NCBI GenBank assembly: GCA_051872775.1
Contig: JBJEEE010000072.1
Span: 1 to 31,777, forward strand
Reading direction: 5' to 3'
Length of the DNA: 31,777 nt
Source of the DNA: UMGS75 sp051872775
Lineage (GTDB): Bacteria; Bacillota_I; Bacilli_A; ML615J-28; CAG-313
Shown here: positions 23,690-31,777 of the stretch, piece by piece
Numbering within the stretch: position 1 is the stretch's first letter
Layout of the letters: every line of letters begins with the position of its first letter
The notes under the pieces: model-generated
Seen by the model: only the letters and a program-made list of their open reading frames with translations
Told to the model about the DNA's origin: nothing
The model's database searches: none
Made by a program: the position numbers and the translations under genes

Positions 23690-23722
23690 ATTCTTTTGAC
23701 ATAATTCAAACGAATTTGATTT
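23679..23722 (-). terminator. Terminator after lepA
   Basis: Arms AAATCAAATTC (23683-23693) and GAATTTGATTT (23712-23722) pair over 11 bases; on the - strand the stem is followed by T. Confidence 0.88.
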
Positions 23723-23729
23723 ATTTATA

Positions 23730-25556
23730 TTAATCATCTAGTTTTAAAACTGCTAAGAAAGCCTCTTGAGGTATCTCAACACTACCCACTTGTTTCATTC
23801 GTTTTTTGCCTTCTTTTTGTTTTTCTAGAAGTTTCTTTTTACGTGATACGTCACCACCATAGCATTTCGCAAGGACATCTTTACGAAGAGCAGCAATGTT
23901 TTCCCTAGCAATAATCTTACCATTGACGGCAGCTTGAACCGGAATTTCAAACTGACAACGGGGAATTAATTTACGTAGTTTTTCAACTAAAGTTCTTCCT
24001 CTTGCATATGCAAAATCACGATGTACAATCACACTTAAGGCATCAACGCGATCACCATTTAAAAGGATATCCATCTTAACTAAATTAGATGGTCGATAAT
24101 CTGACAGTTCATAATCGAATGAAGCATAACCACGCGTTGTTGATTTTAAGCGATCAAAAAAATCATAGACGATTTCCGTTAAAGGTAAATCATATTTAAG
24201 TGTAACTCTTGTTTCATTGATATAATCCATTCCAACAAATACACCACGTTTATTTTGACATATTTCCATTACATTACCTACATATTCACTTGAAACCATT
24301 ATGGTTGCTTTAACGAAAGGTTCTTCGATTTGTTTAATCTTGGTAAAATCAGGAAGTTCACTTGGATTGTCAATTTTTATACGTTCTCCATTTGTTAATA
24401 AAACATGATACTCAACGCTTGGGGCAGTCGCAATTAATTCAATTTTATATTCACGTTCAAGTCTTTCTTCAATTACATCCATATGAAGTAAACCTAAAAA
24501 ACCTGTACGAAAACCAAAACCTAAAGCTTGTGATGTTTCAGGTTCAAAAATTAGCGAAGCGTCATTTAGTTTTAACTTTTCAAGTGCTTCTTTTAAATCA
24601 TCATAGCGATTACTTTCAACCGGATATAAGCCACAAAAAACCATTGAATTAAGTTTACGATATCCCGGTAAAGCCTCAAAACTTTGGGCCTCAAGCGTAG
24701 TTATCGTATCACCAACGTGAACGTCACTTACATCTTTAATGGAAGCACTAATCCAACCAACATCACCAGATGATAAATAATCTTTCTTTTTTTCTTTAGG
24801 CGTGTTTACTCCACATTCAAGTACCTCATAGGTTGCGCCAGTCGCCATCATTCGGATGTGATCACCTTTTTTAATGATTCCATTAAATACGCGAATCGAG
24901 GGAATAACGCCTCGATATGGATCATAGAAGGAATCAAAAATTAAGGCTTGTACGGGAGCTTCTAAGTCTCCAGTTGGCGCAGGGATATCAGTAACAATGC
25001 GTTCTAGTAAATCTTCAATTCCAATCCCCTCTTTAGCACTTGCTAAAACCGCATTTGATGCATCTAAACCAATTACATCTTCAATTTCTCGTTTAACTTC
25101 CTCTGGGTTTGCGGAAGGAAGATCAATCTTATTAATTAAAGGAATAATTTCTAAATCGTGGTCAATCGCAAGATAAACGTTAGCTAGGGTTTGGGCTTCA
25201 ATTCCTTGGGCTGCATCCACAACTAAAACGGCACCTTCACAAGATGCAAGCGATCTTGATACTTCATAAGAAAAATCGACATGTCCGGGAGTATCGATTA
25301 AATGAAATAAATATTCATGACCATCTTTGGCTAGATAAGTAAGTTCAACCGCATTTAATTTAATTGTAATGCCTCGTTCTCTTTCTAGATCCATTGAATC
25401 AAGTAATTGATCTTTCATCTCACGAATATCTACGGTTTTCGTTTTTTCAAGGATACGATCGGCTAGTGTACTTTTTCCATGATCGATATGTGCAATAATG
25501 GAAAAATTGCGAATATATTTTTGTCTTTCTTTGATTTCTTGAATGTTTATTGCCAT
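23730..25556 (-). CDS. lepA: Elongation factor 4 (LepA)
   Basis: Ribosome-bound GTPase that works in translation initiation or back-translocation. The 608-residue length is typical. G1 is AHIDHGKST (22-30), then ERGITIK, G3 DTPGHVDFSYE, G4 NKIDLPSA. EF-Tu-like domain 2 (about 190-280), EF-G-like domains and the LepA-specific C-terminal domain follow (RKKLLEKQKEGKKRMKQVG, ending near PQEAFLAVLKLDD). It starts 33 bases after a small membrane-protein gene and probably shares its promoter. A terminator separates it from hemW. Confidence 0.98.
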   Translation of the reverse strand: MAINIQEIKERQKYIRNFSIIAHIDHGKSTLADRILEKTKTVDIREMKDQLLDSMDLERERGITIKLNAVELTYLAKDGHEYLFHLIDTPGHVDFSYEVSRSLASCEGAVLVVDAAQGIEAQTLANVYLAIDHDLEIIPLINKIDLPSANPEEVKREIEDVIGLDASNAVLASAKEGIGIEDLLERIVTDIPAPTGDLEAPVQALIFDSFYDPYRGVIPSIRVFNGIIKKGDHIRMMATGATYEVLECGVNTPKEKKKDYLSSGDVGWISASIKDVSDVHVGDTITTLEAQSFEALPGYRKLNSMVFCGLYPVESNRYDDLKEALEKLKLNDASLIFEPETSQALGFGFRTGFLGLLHMDVIEERLEREYKIELIATAPSVEYHVLLTNGERIKIDNPSELPDFTKIKQIEEPFVKATIMVSSEYVGNVMEICQNKRGVFVGMDYINETRVTLKYDLPLTEIVYDFFDRLKSTTRGYASFDYELSDYRPSNLVKMDILLNGDRVDALSVIVHRDFAYARGRTLVEKLRKLIPRCQFEIPVQAAVNGKIIARENIAALRKDVLAKCYGGDVSRKKKLLEKQKEGKKRMKQVGSVEIPQEAFLAVLKLDD

Positions 25557-25589
25557 ATCAAATCTCCATAAAGTCTTGTTTAATTAATA

Positions 25590-25880
25590 CTAATTATCTT
25601 TTTCTTCATCCTTAACATTATGATATTTTTTATAATGTAAAATAAATAGAACCATATATGCAAGGGAAACACCAACAACAAGTAAATAACAAATTGTTAG
25701 AATAACTGATTCTTTTTTAAAACATAAAGTAATTAAATTATATAAAGAAACGCCCAAAAGTAAAGCAGTAATCACAATATTAGTAACTAAATCTCCGGCT
25801 TGTTTGGTTCTAATTTCTGAGATTAATAGTCCAATCGCGATGACTAAAATTATTAATCCTAATACTTCATTTAAACCCAT
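25590..25880 (-). CDS. Small unknown three-helix membrane protein
   Basis: A 96-residue hydrophobic protein with three predicted helices (about 5-22, 32-54 and 58-82) and a charged tail (HYKKYHNVKDEEKDN). The start has a good site, AGAGGTGAT, and a strong promoter lies just upstream. Its stop is 33 bases before lepA, so it is the first gene of the lepA transcript. I recognise no family and see no catalytic motif. Confidence 0.7.
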   Translation of the reverse strand: MGLNEVLGLIILVIAIGLLISEIRTKQAGDLVTNIVITALLLGVSLYNLITLCFKKESVILTICYLLVVGVSLAYMVLFILHYKKYHNVKDEEKDN

Positions 25881-25900
25881 TCATATCACCTCTTGAATTA

Positions 25901-25929
25901 ATTATACAATAATTTCTTTTTTTTTGCAA
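25901..25929 (-). promoter_or_regulatory. Sigma-A promoter of small membrane protein-lepA
   Basis: On the - strand TTGCAA (25924-25929), an A-tract in a 17-base spacer, TATAAT (25901-25906), about 20 bases ahead of the start codon. Confidence 0.85.
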
Positions 25930-25933
25930 GTTG

Positions 25934-26275
25934 TTAGAATACGAAGTTTATACTATTATTACTTTTAACAATTTCTAAATAAATTAAATCAAAATGATAT
26001 TTTTGCTTTAATCGTTCCAATATAGGTTTATTATAAGGATTAGTATAGTAAAGTTTACGAACATCTAAACTGATTAATAATTCTTCTAAATGAACATTAG
26101 TACTAGAAATTAATCCAAATTGATTTATTATTCCATAAGGAATTATTACATCAACATCTTCTTTTATCGTTTTTACATTACACATTTTATTAATCATCAT
26201 CATACGCTTTGTAAATTTAGCATTTTTAATAAATTCCTTTATTCTATTATCCATATTACCTATTAAAAGTATCAT
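25934..26275 (-). CDS. Unknown small protein, 113 residues
   Basis: The frame could start at 26383, but that would run through the promoter of the divergent neighbour. The ATG at 26275 has GGTGAT just upstream and is preferred, giving MILLIGNMDNRIKEF and 113 residues, ending SNNSINFVF. A hydrophobic start is followed by a basic region (KNAKFTKRMMMINKM), then alternating strands and helices (VDVIIPYGIINQFGLI, then LEELLISLDVRKLYY) that suggest a small alpha/beta fold. No family recognised. It is read away from the + strand orphan at 26387; its promoter is not clear. The longer form would have an N-terminal membrane helix. Confidence 0.55.
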   Translation of the reverse strand: MILLIGNMDNRIKEFIKNAKFTKRMMMINKMCNVKTIKEDVDVIIPYGIINQFGLISSTNVHLEELLISLDVRKLYYTNPYNKPILERLKQKYHFDLIYLEIVKSNNSINFVF

Positions 26276-26337
26276 ACATATCACCATTAATAATATATGA
26301 AGTAAGGCAAAAAAATAAATAGATTTTTGTTTAATAG

Positions 26338-26366
26338 TTGCAAAAAAAGATAAAATATAATAAAAT
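26338..26366 (+). promoter_or_regulatory. Probable promoter of orphan gene at 26387
   Basis: TTGCAA (26338-26343), 17 bases, TAAAAT (26361-26366), 20 bases ahead of the start. TTGCAA is its own reverse complement, so the same hexamer could also serve the divergent gene, though no good -10 is seen there. Confidence 0.6.
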
Positions 26367-26386
26367 ATTAAAAAAGGAGCCAAACA

Positions 26387-26914
26387 ATGAAAATATTCAT
26401 AATCATTTTATTGATACTAATTGCTATTATTTTTTTAGTTATTATTATATCGCCCCAAAAATTAAAAAGTAGTTATGAAGATAAACTTAAAACATTTCTA
26501 TTAAACAATAAAATAAACTTTACATTAACAAAAGCTGAACATCATTCTTATAACTATAATTTAAAAATAAATAATATCGTTTATTTAATAAAGCTCGTAA
26601 CCGTACCAGCAGATGCCGATATTCAAATAAACAATAAGATTACTTGGGAAATAAAATTTGGCGCAGGCATTTCATTAGGTAAAGCACAACCAAATTCAAC
26701 TTATATGGGTAATAATATCAATATTTTTATGAATTTAAAAGTTAGTGATAACGCTCAAAAAGTTGTCGTGATATTACCACATCCTCGTAAAATTGTTATG
26801 TATATTAACGAATGTGAAATCATATTTGTTAAACCATCTACCAATGTCTATGGTGCAAGGGTTATTTCATGTGAAGACTTTTCATTATTTAAACAAAATA
26901 TCTGCTCAAAATAG
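26387..26914 (+). CDS. Unknown membrane-anchored protein
   Basis: A 175-residue protein with one strong N-terminal helix (about 3-23, very rich in Ile) followed by a 150-residue beta-rich domain (NYNLKINNIVYLIKLV, then ITWEIKFGAGISLG, then KVVVILPHPRKIVMYI). The topology suggests a signal anchor with an external domain, but inside/outside is not certain. AAAGGAG lies just ahead of the start. The stop codon lies within a terminator hairpin. It is the only + strand gene right of the dif site. I recognise no family. Confidence 0.75.
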   Translation: MKIFIIILLILIAIIFLVIIISPQKLKSSYEDKLKTFLLNNKINFTLTKAEHHSYNYNLKINNIVYLIKLVTVPADADIQINNKITWEIKFGAGISLGKAQPNSTYMGNNINIFMNLKVSDNAQKVVVILPHPRKIVMYINECEIIFVKPSTNVYGARVISCEDFSLFKQNICSK

Positions 26915-26928
26915 AGCAGATATTTTTT
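26896..26928 (+). terminator. Bidirectional terminator between convergent genes
   Basis: A perfect 12-base stem AAATATCTGCTC (26896-26907) with GAGCAGATATTT (26914-26925), loop of six, then T on the + strand and a T-rich tail on the - strand. It can serve both the orphan and the CNNM operon. Confidence 0.92.
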
Positions 26929-26931
26929 ACT

Positions 26932-28197
26932 TTATTCTTCATTTTCTTTTTCATGAATGACTACTTTAACCATACCTACTCGCATTTTATCAGCTTCTGT
27001 AATCGTTAAAGTTAGATTTTCAAAGTTAAAACTATCACCAACTTCAGGGAACTTCTCAAGTACATCAGTACACCATCCACCTACAGTTGTATATTCAGAA
27101 TCAAAATCTTTGTCATCATAATCAACTAACTCAAAGAAATCATAAATATTCATATCACCGTCAACAAGGTAAGTATTTTCATCAATTTCTTGATAATCAT
27201 TTGAAACATCATCAAGTTCATCAAACACATCGCCAATTAATTCTTCCACGATATCTTCGATTGTAACAATTCCCATTGTTCCACCAAATTCATCAACAAC
27301 AATGGCAAGATGGACATGAGAACCTTTTAACTCAGTTAGAACACCTGAAATAGGTTTAGTTTTATGAACAAAAATTGGCGTCATTAACATTGAACGAAGA
27401 TCAATATCTTGTTTAGTAAGAATTAACTTTATTAAGTCAGTGGTATTTAAGATACCAATAATATTATCAATCGTTCCTTCATATACAGGCACACGCGAAT
27501 ACTTGTAAATCAATTCATTAGCTAGAATTGTATCTTTATCATCCTCAATATCAATGGCAAAAACATCAACGCGCGGAATCATGATTTCATGAGCAGTAGC
27601 ATCACAAAAATCAATGGCTGATTTAATTAATTCTTCATCATCCTCATCAATTACGCCTTCTTCTTCAAGTTCATCGACTATTTTGATTAGTTCCTCACCG
27701 GTTGCGGTAGGTTGTTCATCTTGTTCACTACGAGTGAAAACATGTCCAACGAATTTATTAACAAACCAAGTAATCGGGAAAAACAAAAAATGAAAGAAAC
27801 GAATAATTGAAGTATAGATTAGTGACAATTGGTAGCAAAAACGTTTTGCTAAAGTTTTAGGAATTATTTCACCAAATATGAGGATAACTACCGTTAAGAT
27901 TATGGTTGATAGTAGTGGTCCCAATTCATCACCAAAAACTCTGACACCTATAATTGTACCAATAGAAGATACTAAAATGTTAACCAAATTATTACCAACT
28001 AAGATGGTCGATAAATAATTTGAATAATGATCAATAATATTCAAAGCTTTAATGGCTCTTTTATTATTGTTGGCTGAATCATTTTTTAATTTAAATTTAG
28101 ATACCGTGGCATAGGCAAACTCGCATGAAGAAAAGAAGGCTGAAAGAATTATTAAAATAGCAATTAATATTAATAGTAAGATTTCACCTTTACCCAT
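26932..28197 (-). CDS. CNNM/CBS/CorC-domain membrane protein (hemolysin-C family)
   Basis: A 421-residue protein of the YtfL/CorC/TlyC group, linked to magnesium efflux or ion homeostasis; the name hemolysin is historical. The N-terminal CNNM (DUF21) domain with about four helices spans about 1-170, with ILSAFFSSCEFAYATV and ILIFGEIIPKTLAKRF. A linker (EEEGVIDEDDEELIKSAIDF) leads to a CBS pair (about 205-330, with MIPRVDVFAID and VDEFGGTMGIVTIEDIVEE). The CorC_HlyC transporter-associated domain is at about 340-415 (YLVDGDMNIYDFFEL, then TVGGW). It overlaps the stop of a shorter paralogue by one base (TAATG). Confidence 0.92.
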   Translation of the reverse strand: MGKGEILLLILIAILIILSAFFSSCEFAYATVSKFKLKNDSANNNKRAIKALNIIDHYSNYLSTILVGNNLVNILVSSIGTIIGVRVFGDELGPLLSTIILTVVILIFGEIIPKTLAKRFCYQLSLIYTSIIRFFHFLFFPITWFVNKFVGHVFTRSEQDEQPTATGEELIKIVDELEEEGVIDEDDEELIKSAIDFCDATAHEIMIPRVDVFAIDIEDDKDTILANELIYKYSRVPVYEGTIDNIIGILNTTDLIKLILTKQDIDLRSMLMTPIFVHKTKPISGVLTELKGSHVHLAIVVDEFGGTMGIVTIEDIVEELIGDVFDELDDVSNDYQEIDENTYLVDGDMNIYDFFELVDYDDKDFDSEYTTVGGWCTDVLEKFPEVGDSFNFENLTLTITEADKMRVGMVKVVIHEKENEE

Positions 28198-29261
28198 TAT
28201 TTATTACCTCCTTGAGGAGCTAATAAACCTTGTTCACCAATCAATTCCTCTAAAACATCTTCCATCGTAACAATACCGATTGTTTTTCCTTCATCATCTT
28301 TGACTACAGCCATATGCTTTTTATTTTCCTTGAAAAACTCAATCATATCATCAAGTTTATAATTGGAACTAACAACAAGAGGTTCCGTAATAGCAGCACG
28401 TACGGATATACTTTTGGTTGTCATAACATTCTTTAAGAACTTACGCACATGAAGAATGCCAATAATATTAGATTTATCGCCATCATAAACAGGAATACGT
28501 GAATAAATTGTATCTAACAAAAAGTTCATCAATTCCTTACGGGAAGTCTTTTTAATGTCAATAGCAATTATTTTATCGATTGGAGTTAATACGTCTGATA
28601 CTTTAATATCACCAAAATCAACAGCAGCTTGAATGATATCACTTTCTTCCTCATCGATACCACCTTCTTCTTCAACGGTTTCTACAATAGCTTGAAACTC
28701 ATCTTCAGTAAAATTCGTATCATTATTGTTTACTTTAAATATTTTTTGAATTAACTTATTTATTCCATAAAAAATAATGCTTAATGGATAAAATAAGTAA
28801 TAAAGAACAATTAGCGGATATGCAAGTATCATAACTATTTTATCGGGATAACTTTTTGCAATATTTTTGGGAATTAACTCTCCCGCAAAAAAGATTATAA
28901 GGGTTAAAACAGCAGTTGATACAGCAGATGCAAGTGATTCATTATAATTAAATACAATCAAAAATACCATAGTGGCAATTGTAGATGCGGCTAGATTAAC
29001 TACATTATTTCCAATCAATAAAGTTATTAATGATTTATCAAATTTTTCAATTAATTTCAAAACTAATTTTGCAGATTTGCTTCCATTTTCTGCCTTTACA
29101 CTCATTCGAATACGATTACAACATGAAAGGGCAGTCTCAGCCATACTAAAATATGCTGAAAGTAAAATTAGCAAAACAACAATTATTATATAAGGAACAA
29201 TGTTTTTTGTTCCATTTGTGTTATTTGCAAGAATATGCAACAACGGGACCAGCGGATCCAT
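28197..29261 (-). CDS. CNNM/CBS membrane protein lacking CorC domain
   Basis: A 354-residue paralogue of the next gene. CNNM domain (about 20-190: LSAYFSMAETALSCCNR, then GELIPKNIAKSY), linker EEEGGIDEEESDIIQAAVDF, and a CBS pair (VLTPIDKIIAID, then GKTIGIVTMEDVLEELIGE) are all present. The protein ends a few residues after the second CBS domain, so the usual C-terminal CorC_HlyC domain is missing. The stop is followed at once by the full-length paralogue with a one-base overlap, so the two may form a heteromer. It has its own promoter (TTGACT, 17, TATAAT) and AAGGAG. Confidence 0.9.
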   Translation of the reverse strand: MDPLVPLLHILANNTNGTKNIVPYIIIVVLLILLSAYFSMAETALSCCNRIRMSVKAENGSKSAKLVLKLIEKFDKSLITLLIGNNVVNLAASTIATMVFLIVFNYNESLASAVSTAVLTLIIFFAGELIPKNIAKSYPDKIVMILAYPLIVLYYLFYPLSIIFYGINKLIQKIFKVNNNDTNFTEDEFQAIVETVEEEGGIDEEESDIIQAAVDFGDIKVSDVLTPIDKIIAIDIKKTSRKELMNFLLDTIYSRIPVYDGDKSNIIGILHVRKFLKNVMTTKSISVRAAITEPLVVSSNYKLDDMIEFFKENKKHMAVVKDDEGKTIGIVTMEDVLEELIGEQGLLAPQGGNK

Positions 29262-29286
29262 AACTTAATCATCTCCTTCGCTAATT

Positions 29287-29315
29287 ATTATACTAAAAAC
29301 CACAAAATTAGTCAA
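29287..29315 (-). promoter_or_regulatory. Sigma-A promoter of the CNNM gene pair
   Basis: On the - strand TTGACT (29310-29315), 17 bases, TATAAT (29287-29292), about 25 bases ahead of the start. Confidence 0.85.
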
Positions 29316-29330
29316 ATATATAACATAAAT

Positions 29331-29356
29331 AAAAAAGGGATCTATTCAACCCCTTA
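29331..29356 (-). terminator. Terminator of proS
   Basis: On the - strand AAGGG and CCCTT (arms at 29351-29355 and 29335-29339), extended by wobble pairs, then T. It includes part of the proS stop codon. The stem is short, so strength is uncertain. Confidence 0.65.
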
Positions 29357-31054
29357 TTCATTAATTTTTGATACAACTATATCAAAAGCTTCATCAAAAC
29401 TAATCTCTTTCTTTTCCATATTTATACGCTCTTTAAATTCGCACATACCATTAATTGCGCCACGTCCAACTGTAATAATGAATGGAATACCGATTAGTTC
29501 CCAATCTTTAAATTTAAATCCAGGTCTTTCATCACGATCATCTAAAATTACTTCAACATGTGCTTTTTTTAACTTTTCGTATAGTTCATCTGCCTTTTGT
29601 TTCATTGTCTCATCTTTATAATTGATTGGGACAATAACAGCGTGATATGGTGCAACATTAATAGGCCAACAAATACCAGCTTCATCATGATATTGTTCAA
29701 TAATACTTGCCATAGTACGTGTAACACCAATACCATAGCAACCCATAATCATAGGTACGTTTTGGCCATTTTCGTTTTGGTATGTACAATTCATTGGAGC
29801 TGAATACTTAGTACCTAGTTTGAAGATTTGACCTACTTCGATTCCTTTTTCCATCTTTAATGGTTTACCACATATTGGACATAAATCACCTGCTTTGACC
29901 GCACGTATTTCAACTACATCACCACTAAAGTCGCGTCCAAAATTAGCATTTATATAATGATAGTTAACAACATTAGCTCCTACAATAACATTCTTCATTT
30001 GTGCTACTTCATCATCAATTAACGTTTTAACCTTAAGACCGATTGGACTAACAAATCCTTCAACCGAATTAATTTTTTGTATGTCTTCGTTTGAAGCAAG
30101 GGCAAGTTCGTATTCCGCAATATCTAAAGCATTAATTACTTTAATTTCGTTTACATCACGATCGCCACGTACCATAACTAATACTAATTGATCATGAGCA
30201 AAGTCACGATAAACTAACGTTTTAACGACATCTTTAGGACTAACCCCTAAGAAATTACTAACTTCTTCAATTGATTTTTGATTAGGTGTTTCAACTTTCT
30301 CAAGTGGTTTTTCTAGTTCATTAAACTTATATGAATCAATCATGCAAGTTGCTTTTTCTTCATCAGCCGCATATCCACAGTCGCAATATATAATATCGCT
30401 TTCGCCTACTTCACTTAAAGCCATAAACTGATGTGACCCATTGCCACCGATTGCACCCGTATCCGCAAGAACAATTTTATATTTTAAGCCAAGGCGTGTA
30501 AAGATGCGTTCATAAGTTTTATACATATTTTGATATGATACTTCTAAACCAGCTTCATCTAAATCAAATGAATATGCATCTTTCATGATAAATTCTCTTC
30601 CTCTCATTAAACCAAAACGAGGACGAAGTTCATCACGATACTTAGTTTGAATTTGATAAATATTGATAGGTAAACTTTTACGGGATTTTATTTCATTTCG
30701 AACTAAATCCGTAAATATTTCTTCATGAGTTGGACCTAAACAAAATTCACGTTCATGACGATCACTAAATCGAATTAATTCGGGCCCATATTTTTTCCAT
30801 CTACCTGATTCTTCCCATAGTTCTTTGGGTTGAATTGCTGAAGACAATATTTCTTGAGCACCACTTTCATCCATTTCTTCACGAATAATGTTTTCTATTT
30901 TGTTTAACACACGTAATCCAAGCGGTAAATAATTGTATACTCCTGCGACAAGCTTTCTAATCATTCCAGCTCTAATTAAAAGAATATGACTTGAAATTTG
31001 AGCTTCATTTGGTGCTTCTTTAAGAGTTGCAATTAACATTTTACTAGCTTTCAT
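29354..31054 (-). CDS. proS: Prolyl-tRNA synthetase (bacterial type with editing domain)
   Basis: Charges tRNA-Pro. The 566-residue class II enzyme has motif 1 (GVYNYLPLGLRVLNKIE), motif 2 (GLMRGREFIMKDAYSFD) and motif 3 (MGCYGIGVTRTM). Between motifs 2 and 3 lies the inserted editing domain (about 230-390, with VVKTLVYRD and GANVVNYHYINANF), which hydrolyses Ala-tRNA-Pro. The anticodon-binding domain (APYHAVIVPI, then VILDDRDERPGFKFKDWELI) closes the protein. The length is typical. No T-box leader fits the short region upstream. A promoter lies at 31090-31118. Confidence 0.98.
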   Translation of the reverse strand: MKASKMLIATLKEAPNEAQISSHILLIRAGMIRKLVAGVYNYLPLGLRVLNKIENIIREEMDESGAQEILSSAIQPKELWEESGRWKKYGPELIRFSDRHEREFCLGPTHEEIFTDLVRNEIKSRKSLPINIYQIQTKYRDELRPRFGLMRGREFIMKDAYSFDLDEAGLEVSYQNMYKTYERIFTRLGLKYKIVLADTGAIGGNGSHQFMALSEVGESDIIYCDCGYAADEEKATCMIDSYKFNELEKPLEKVETPNQKSIEEVSNFLGVSPKDVVKTLVYRDFAHDQLVLVMVRGDRDVNEIKVINALDIAEYELALASNEDIQKINSVEGFVSPIGLKVKTLIDDEVAQMKNVIVGANVVNYHYINANFGRDFSGDVVEIRAVKAGDLCPICGKPLKMEKGIEVGQIFKLGTKYSAPMNCTYQNENGQNVPMIMGCYGIGVTRTMASIIEQYHDEAGICWPINVAPYHAVIVPINYKDETMKQKADELYEKLKKAHVEVILDDRDERPGFKFKDWELIGIPFIITVGRGAINGMCEFKERINMEKKEISFDEAFDIVVSKINE

Positions 31055-31089
31055 TTGTATTCACCACTTTCTAAATTATTATCTAAACT

Positions 31090-31118
31090 ATTATAGCACT
31101 TTTACTATATTTTATCAA
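31090..31118 (-). promoter_or_regulatory. Sigma-A promoter of proS
   Basis: On the - strand TTGATA (31113-31118), 17 bases, TATAAT (31090-31095), about 35 bases ahead of proS. Confidence 0.85.
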
Positions 31119-31120
31119 GA

Positions 31121-31168
31121 AAAAAACTATATCCATATGATTTAATCATATATTGAATATAGTTTTTT
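31121..31168 (-). terminator. Terminator of the ABC exporter gene (bidirectional shape)
   Basis: Outer arms AAAACTATAT (31123-31132) with ATATAGTTTT (31157-31166), inner ATATGAT (31135-31141) with ATCATAT (31145-31151), and T runs on either strand. Confidence 0.9.
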
Positions 31169-31172
31169 ATAG

Positions 31173-31777
31173 TTAATTCTTTTCTTGATCTTGATATTGA
31201 AGACGATAAAGATTGTAGTAATAACCTTTTTTCTTCAACAATGTTTGATGATTACCTTGTTCAATAATCTGTCCCTTTTGTAAACATATGATGTTATCCG
31301 CATGTTGAATTGTCGATAATCGATGAGCAACAATTAACATTGTCCCAATATTCATCATTTTTAACAATGAATCTTGAATTACTTTTTCCGTTTCTGTATC
31401 GATGTTTGCGGTTGCCTCATCAAGAATTAAAATTTGAGGATGATGAACAACCGTACGTGCAAATGATAATAATTGGCGTTCACCACTAGAAAAGTTTGCA
31501 CCACCTTCTAGTACTTCTTCCTTTAAACCATTTGGTAATCTATCGATAAAAGAATTTGCATTTACGTATTCACATGCTTTAATAATATCATCTTCATTAA
31601 TTGATTCATCACGTAAGTTGATATTAGATTCAATTGAACCAGAGAATAAAAAGACATCTTGTAACATCTGTCCTATTCCTTGACGAAGTGATTTAATCTT
31701 AATCTTTCTAATATCTATACCATCAATTAAGATTTGACCTTTTTGAATATCATAATTACGTACAATTAACTGTAAAA
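31173..31777 (-). CDS. ABC-type multidrug/lipid exporter, ATP-binding part (5' partial)
   Basis: The frame stays open past the ATG at 31667 to the right window edge (36 more codons, with GQILIDGIDIRKIK), so the true start is outside. The visible C-terminal 200 residues are the ATPase domain of a half-transporter. They include a Q-loop (GQMLQDVFLFSGSIESNI), a signature FSSGERQLLSFAR (a variant of LSGGQ, usual in the MdlB subgroup), Walker B LILDEATANID and the H-loop VAHRLST. The membrane domain and Walker A lie beyond the edge. MdlB-like half-exporters often pair with a second half, not visible here. The substrate is unknown. Confidence 0.93.
   Translation of the reverse strand, partial: LQLIVRNYDIQKGQILIDGIDIRKIKIKSLRQGIGQMLQDVFLFSGSIESNINLRDESINEDDIIKACEYVNANSFIDRLPNGLKEEVLEGGANFSSGERQLLSFARTVVHHPQILILDEATANIDTETEKVIQDSLLKMMNIGTMLIVAHRLSTIQHADNIICLQKGQIIEQGNHQTLLKKKGYYYNLYRLQYQDQEKN

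Noticed and set aside
31055..31172. T-box riboswitch ahead of proS
   Set aside because: The gap is too short and is used up by a promoter and the neighbour's terminator; no T-box sequence is seen.

Overview
The window is an AT-rich stretch of a low-GC member of the Bacillota. The standard genetic code is used: TGA ends mutL, spmA and rluB, and tryptophan is TGG. That excludes the UGA-reading mycoplasmas. A peptidoglycan D,D-carboxypeptidase points to a walled cell. Ribosomal protein L27 has a cleavable N-terminal extension and sits beside the Prp protease gene, an arrangement typical of Bacillota. The blocks dacB-spmA-spmB-rluB, lepA-hemW, xerD-deoB and mutS-mutL-miaA recall Bacillus gene order. 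I would place the organism in the Bacilli, near Erysipelotrichia, RF39 or Izemoplasma-type lineages, but the exact lineage is inference.

Layout. From 2 to 17777 every gene is on the + strand: a partial unknown protein, an MscS channel, a zinc-ribbon membrane protein, rplU-prp-rpmA, obg, an ECF-transporter S component, mutS-mutL-miaA, dacB/spmA/spmB, rluB, a PAP2 phosphatase, a degenerate Fic-fold protein and a PHP phosphatase. From 19470 to the right edge almost every gene is on the - strand: an alpha/beta hydrolase, deoB, xerD, hemW, lepA, small unknown proteins, two CNNM/CBS proteins, proS and a partial ABC exporter. The only exception is a small orphan at 26387-26914 (+).

Between the two blocks lies a 1.69 kb gene-free region (17778-19469), very unusual in DNA that otherwise has gaps of about 150 bases or less. 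It holds a near-perfect chromosome-dimer-resolution site, dif, at 18235-18262: 11-bp XerC arm, 6-bp centre and 11-bp XerD arm. The convergent switch of gene orientation at this point indicates that the window spans the replication terminus. Immediately right of dif is a direct tandem array of four 145/146-bp units (18421-19002), each able to form a hairpin. Inverted repeats flank dif on both sides. I have no match for the array in a known element class, and it is the best candidate here for something undescribed. xerD, encoding a recombinase expected to act on dif, lies 3.3 kb away.

Functionally the left arm joins ribosome assembly (L21, L27, Prp, Obg), mismatch repair (MutS and an endonuclease-type MutL), tRNA and rRNA modification (MiaA, RluB) and envelope functions. 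The right arm joins translation (LepA, ProS), the HemW chaperone, nucleoside catabolism (DeoB), Xer recombination and membrane transport. Promoters are of sigma-A type, nearly all with 17-bp spacers, several with -35 TTGCAA. Neighbouring genes often overlap by 1, 4 or 8 bases.
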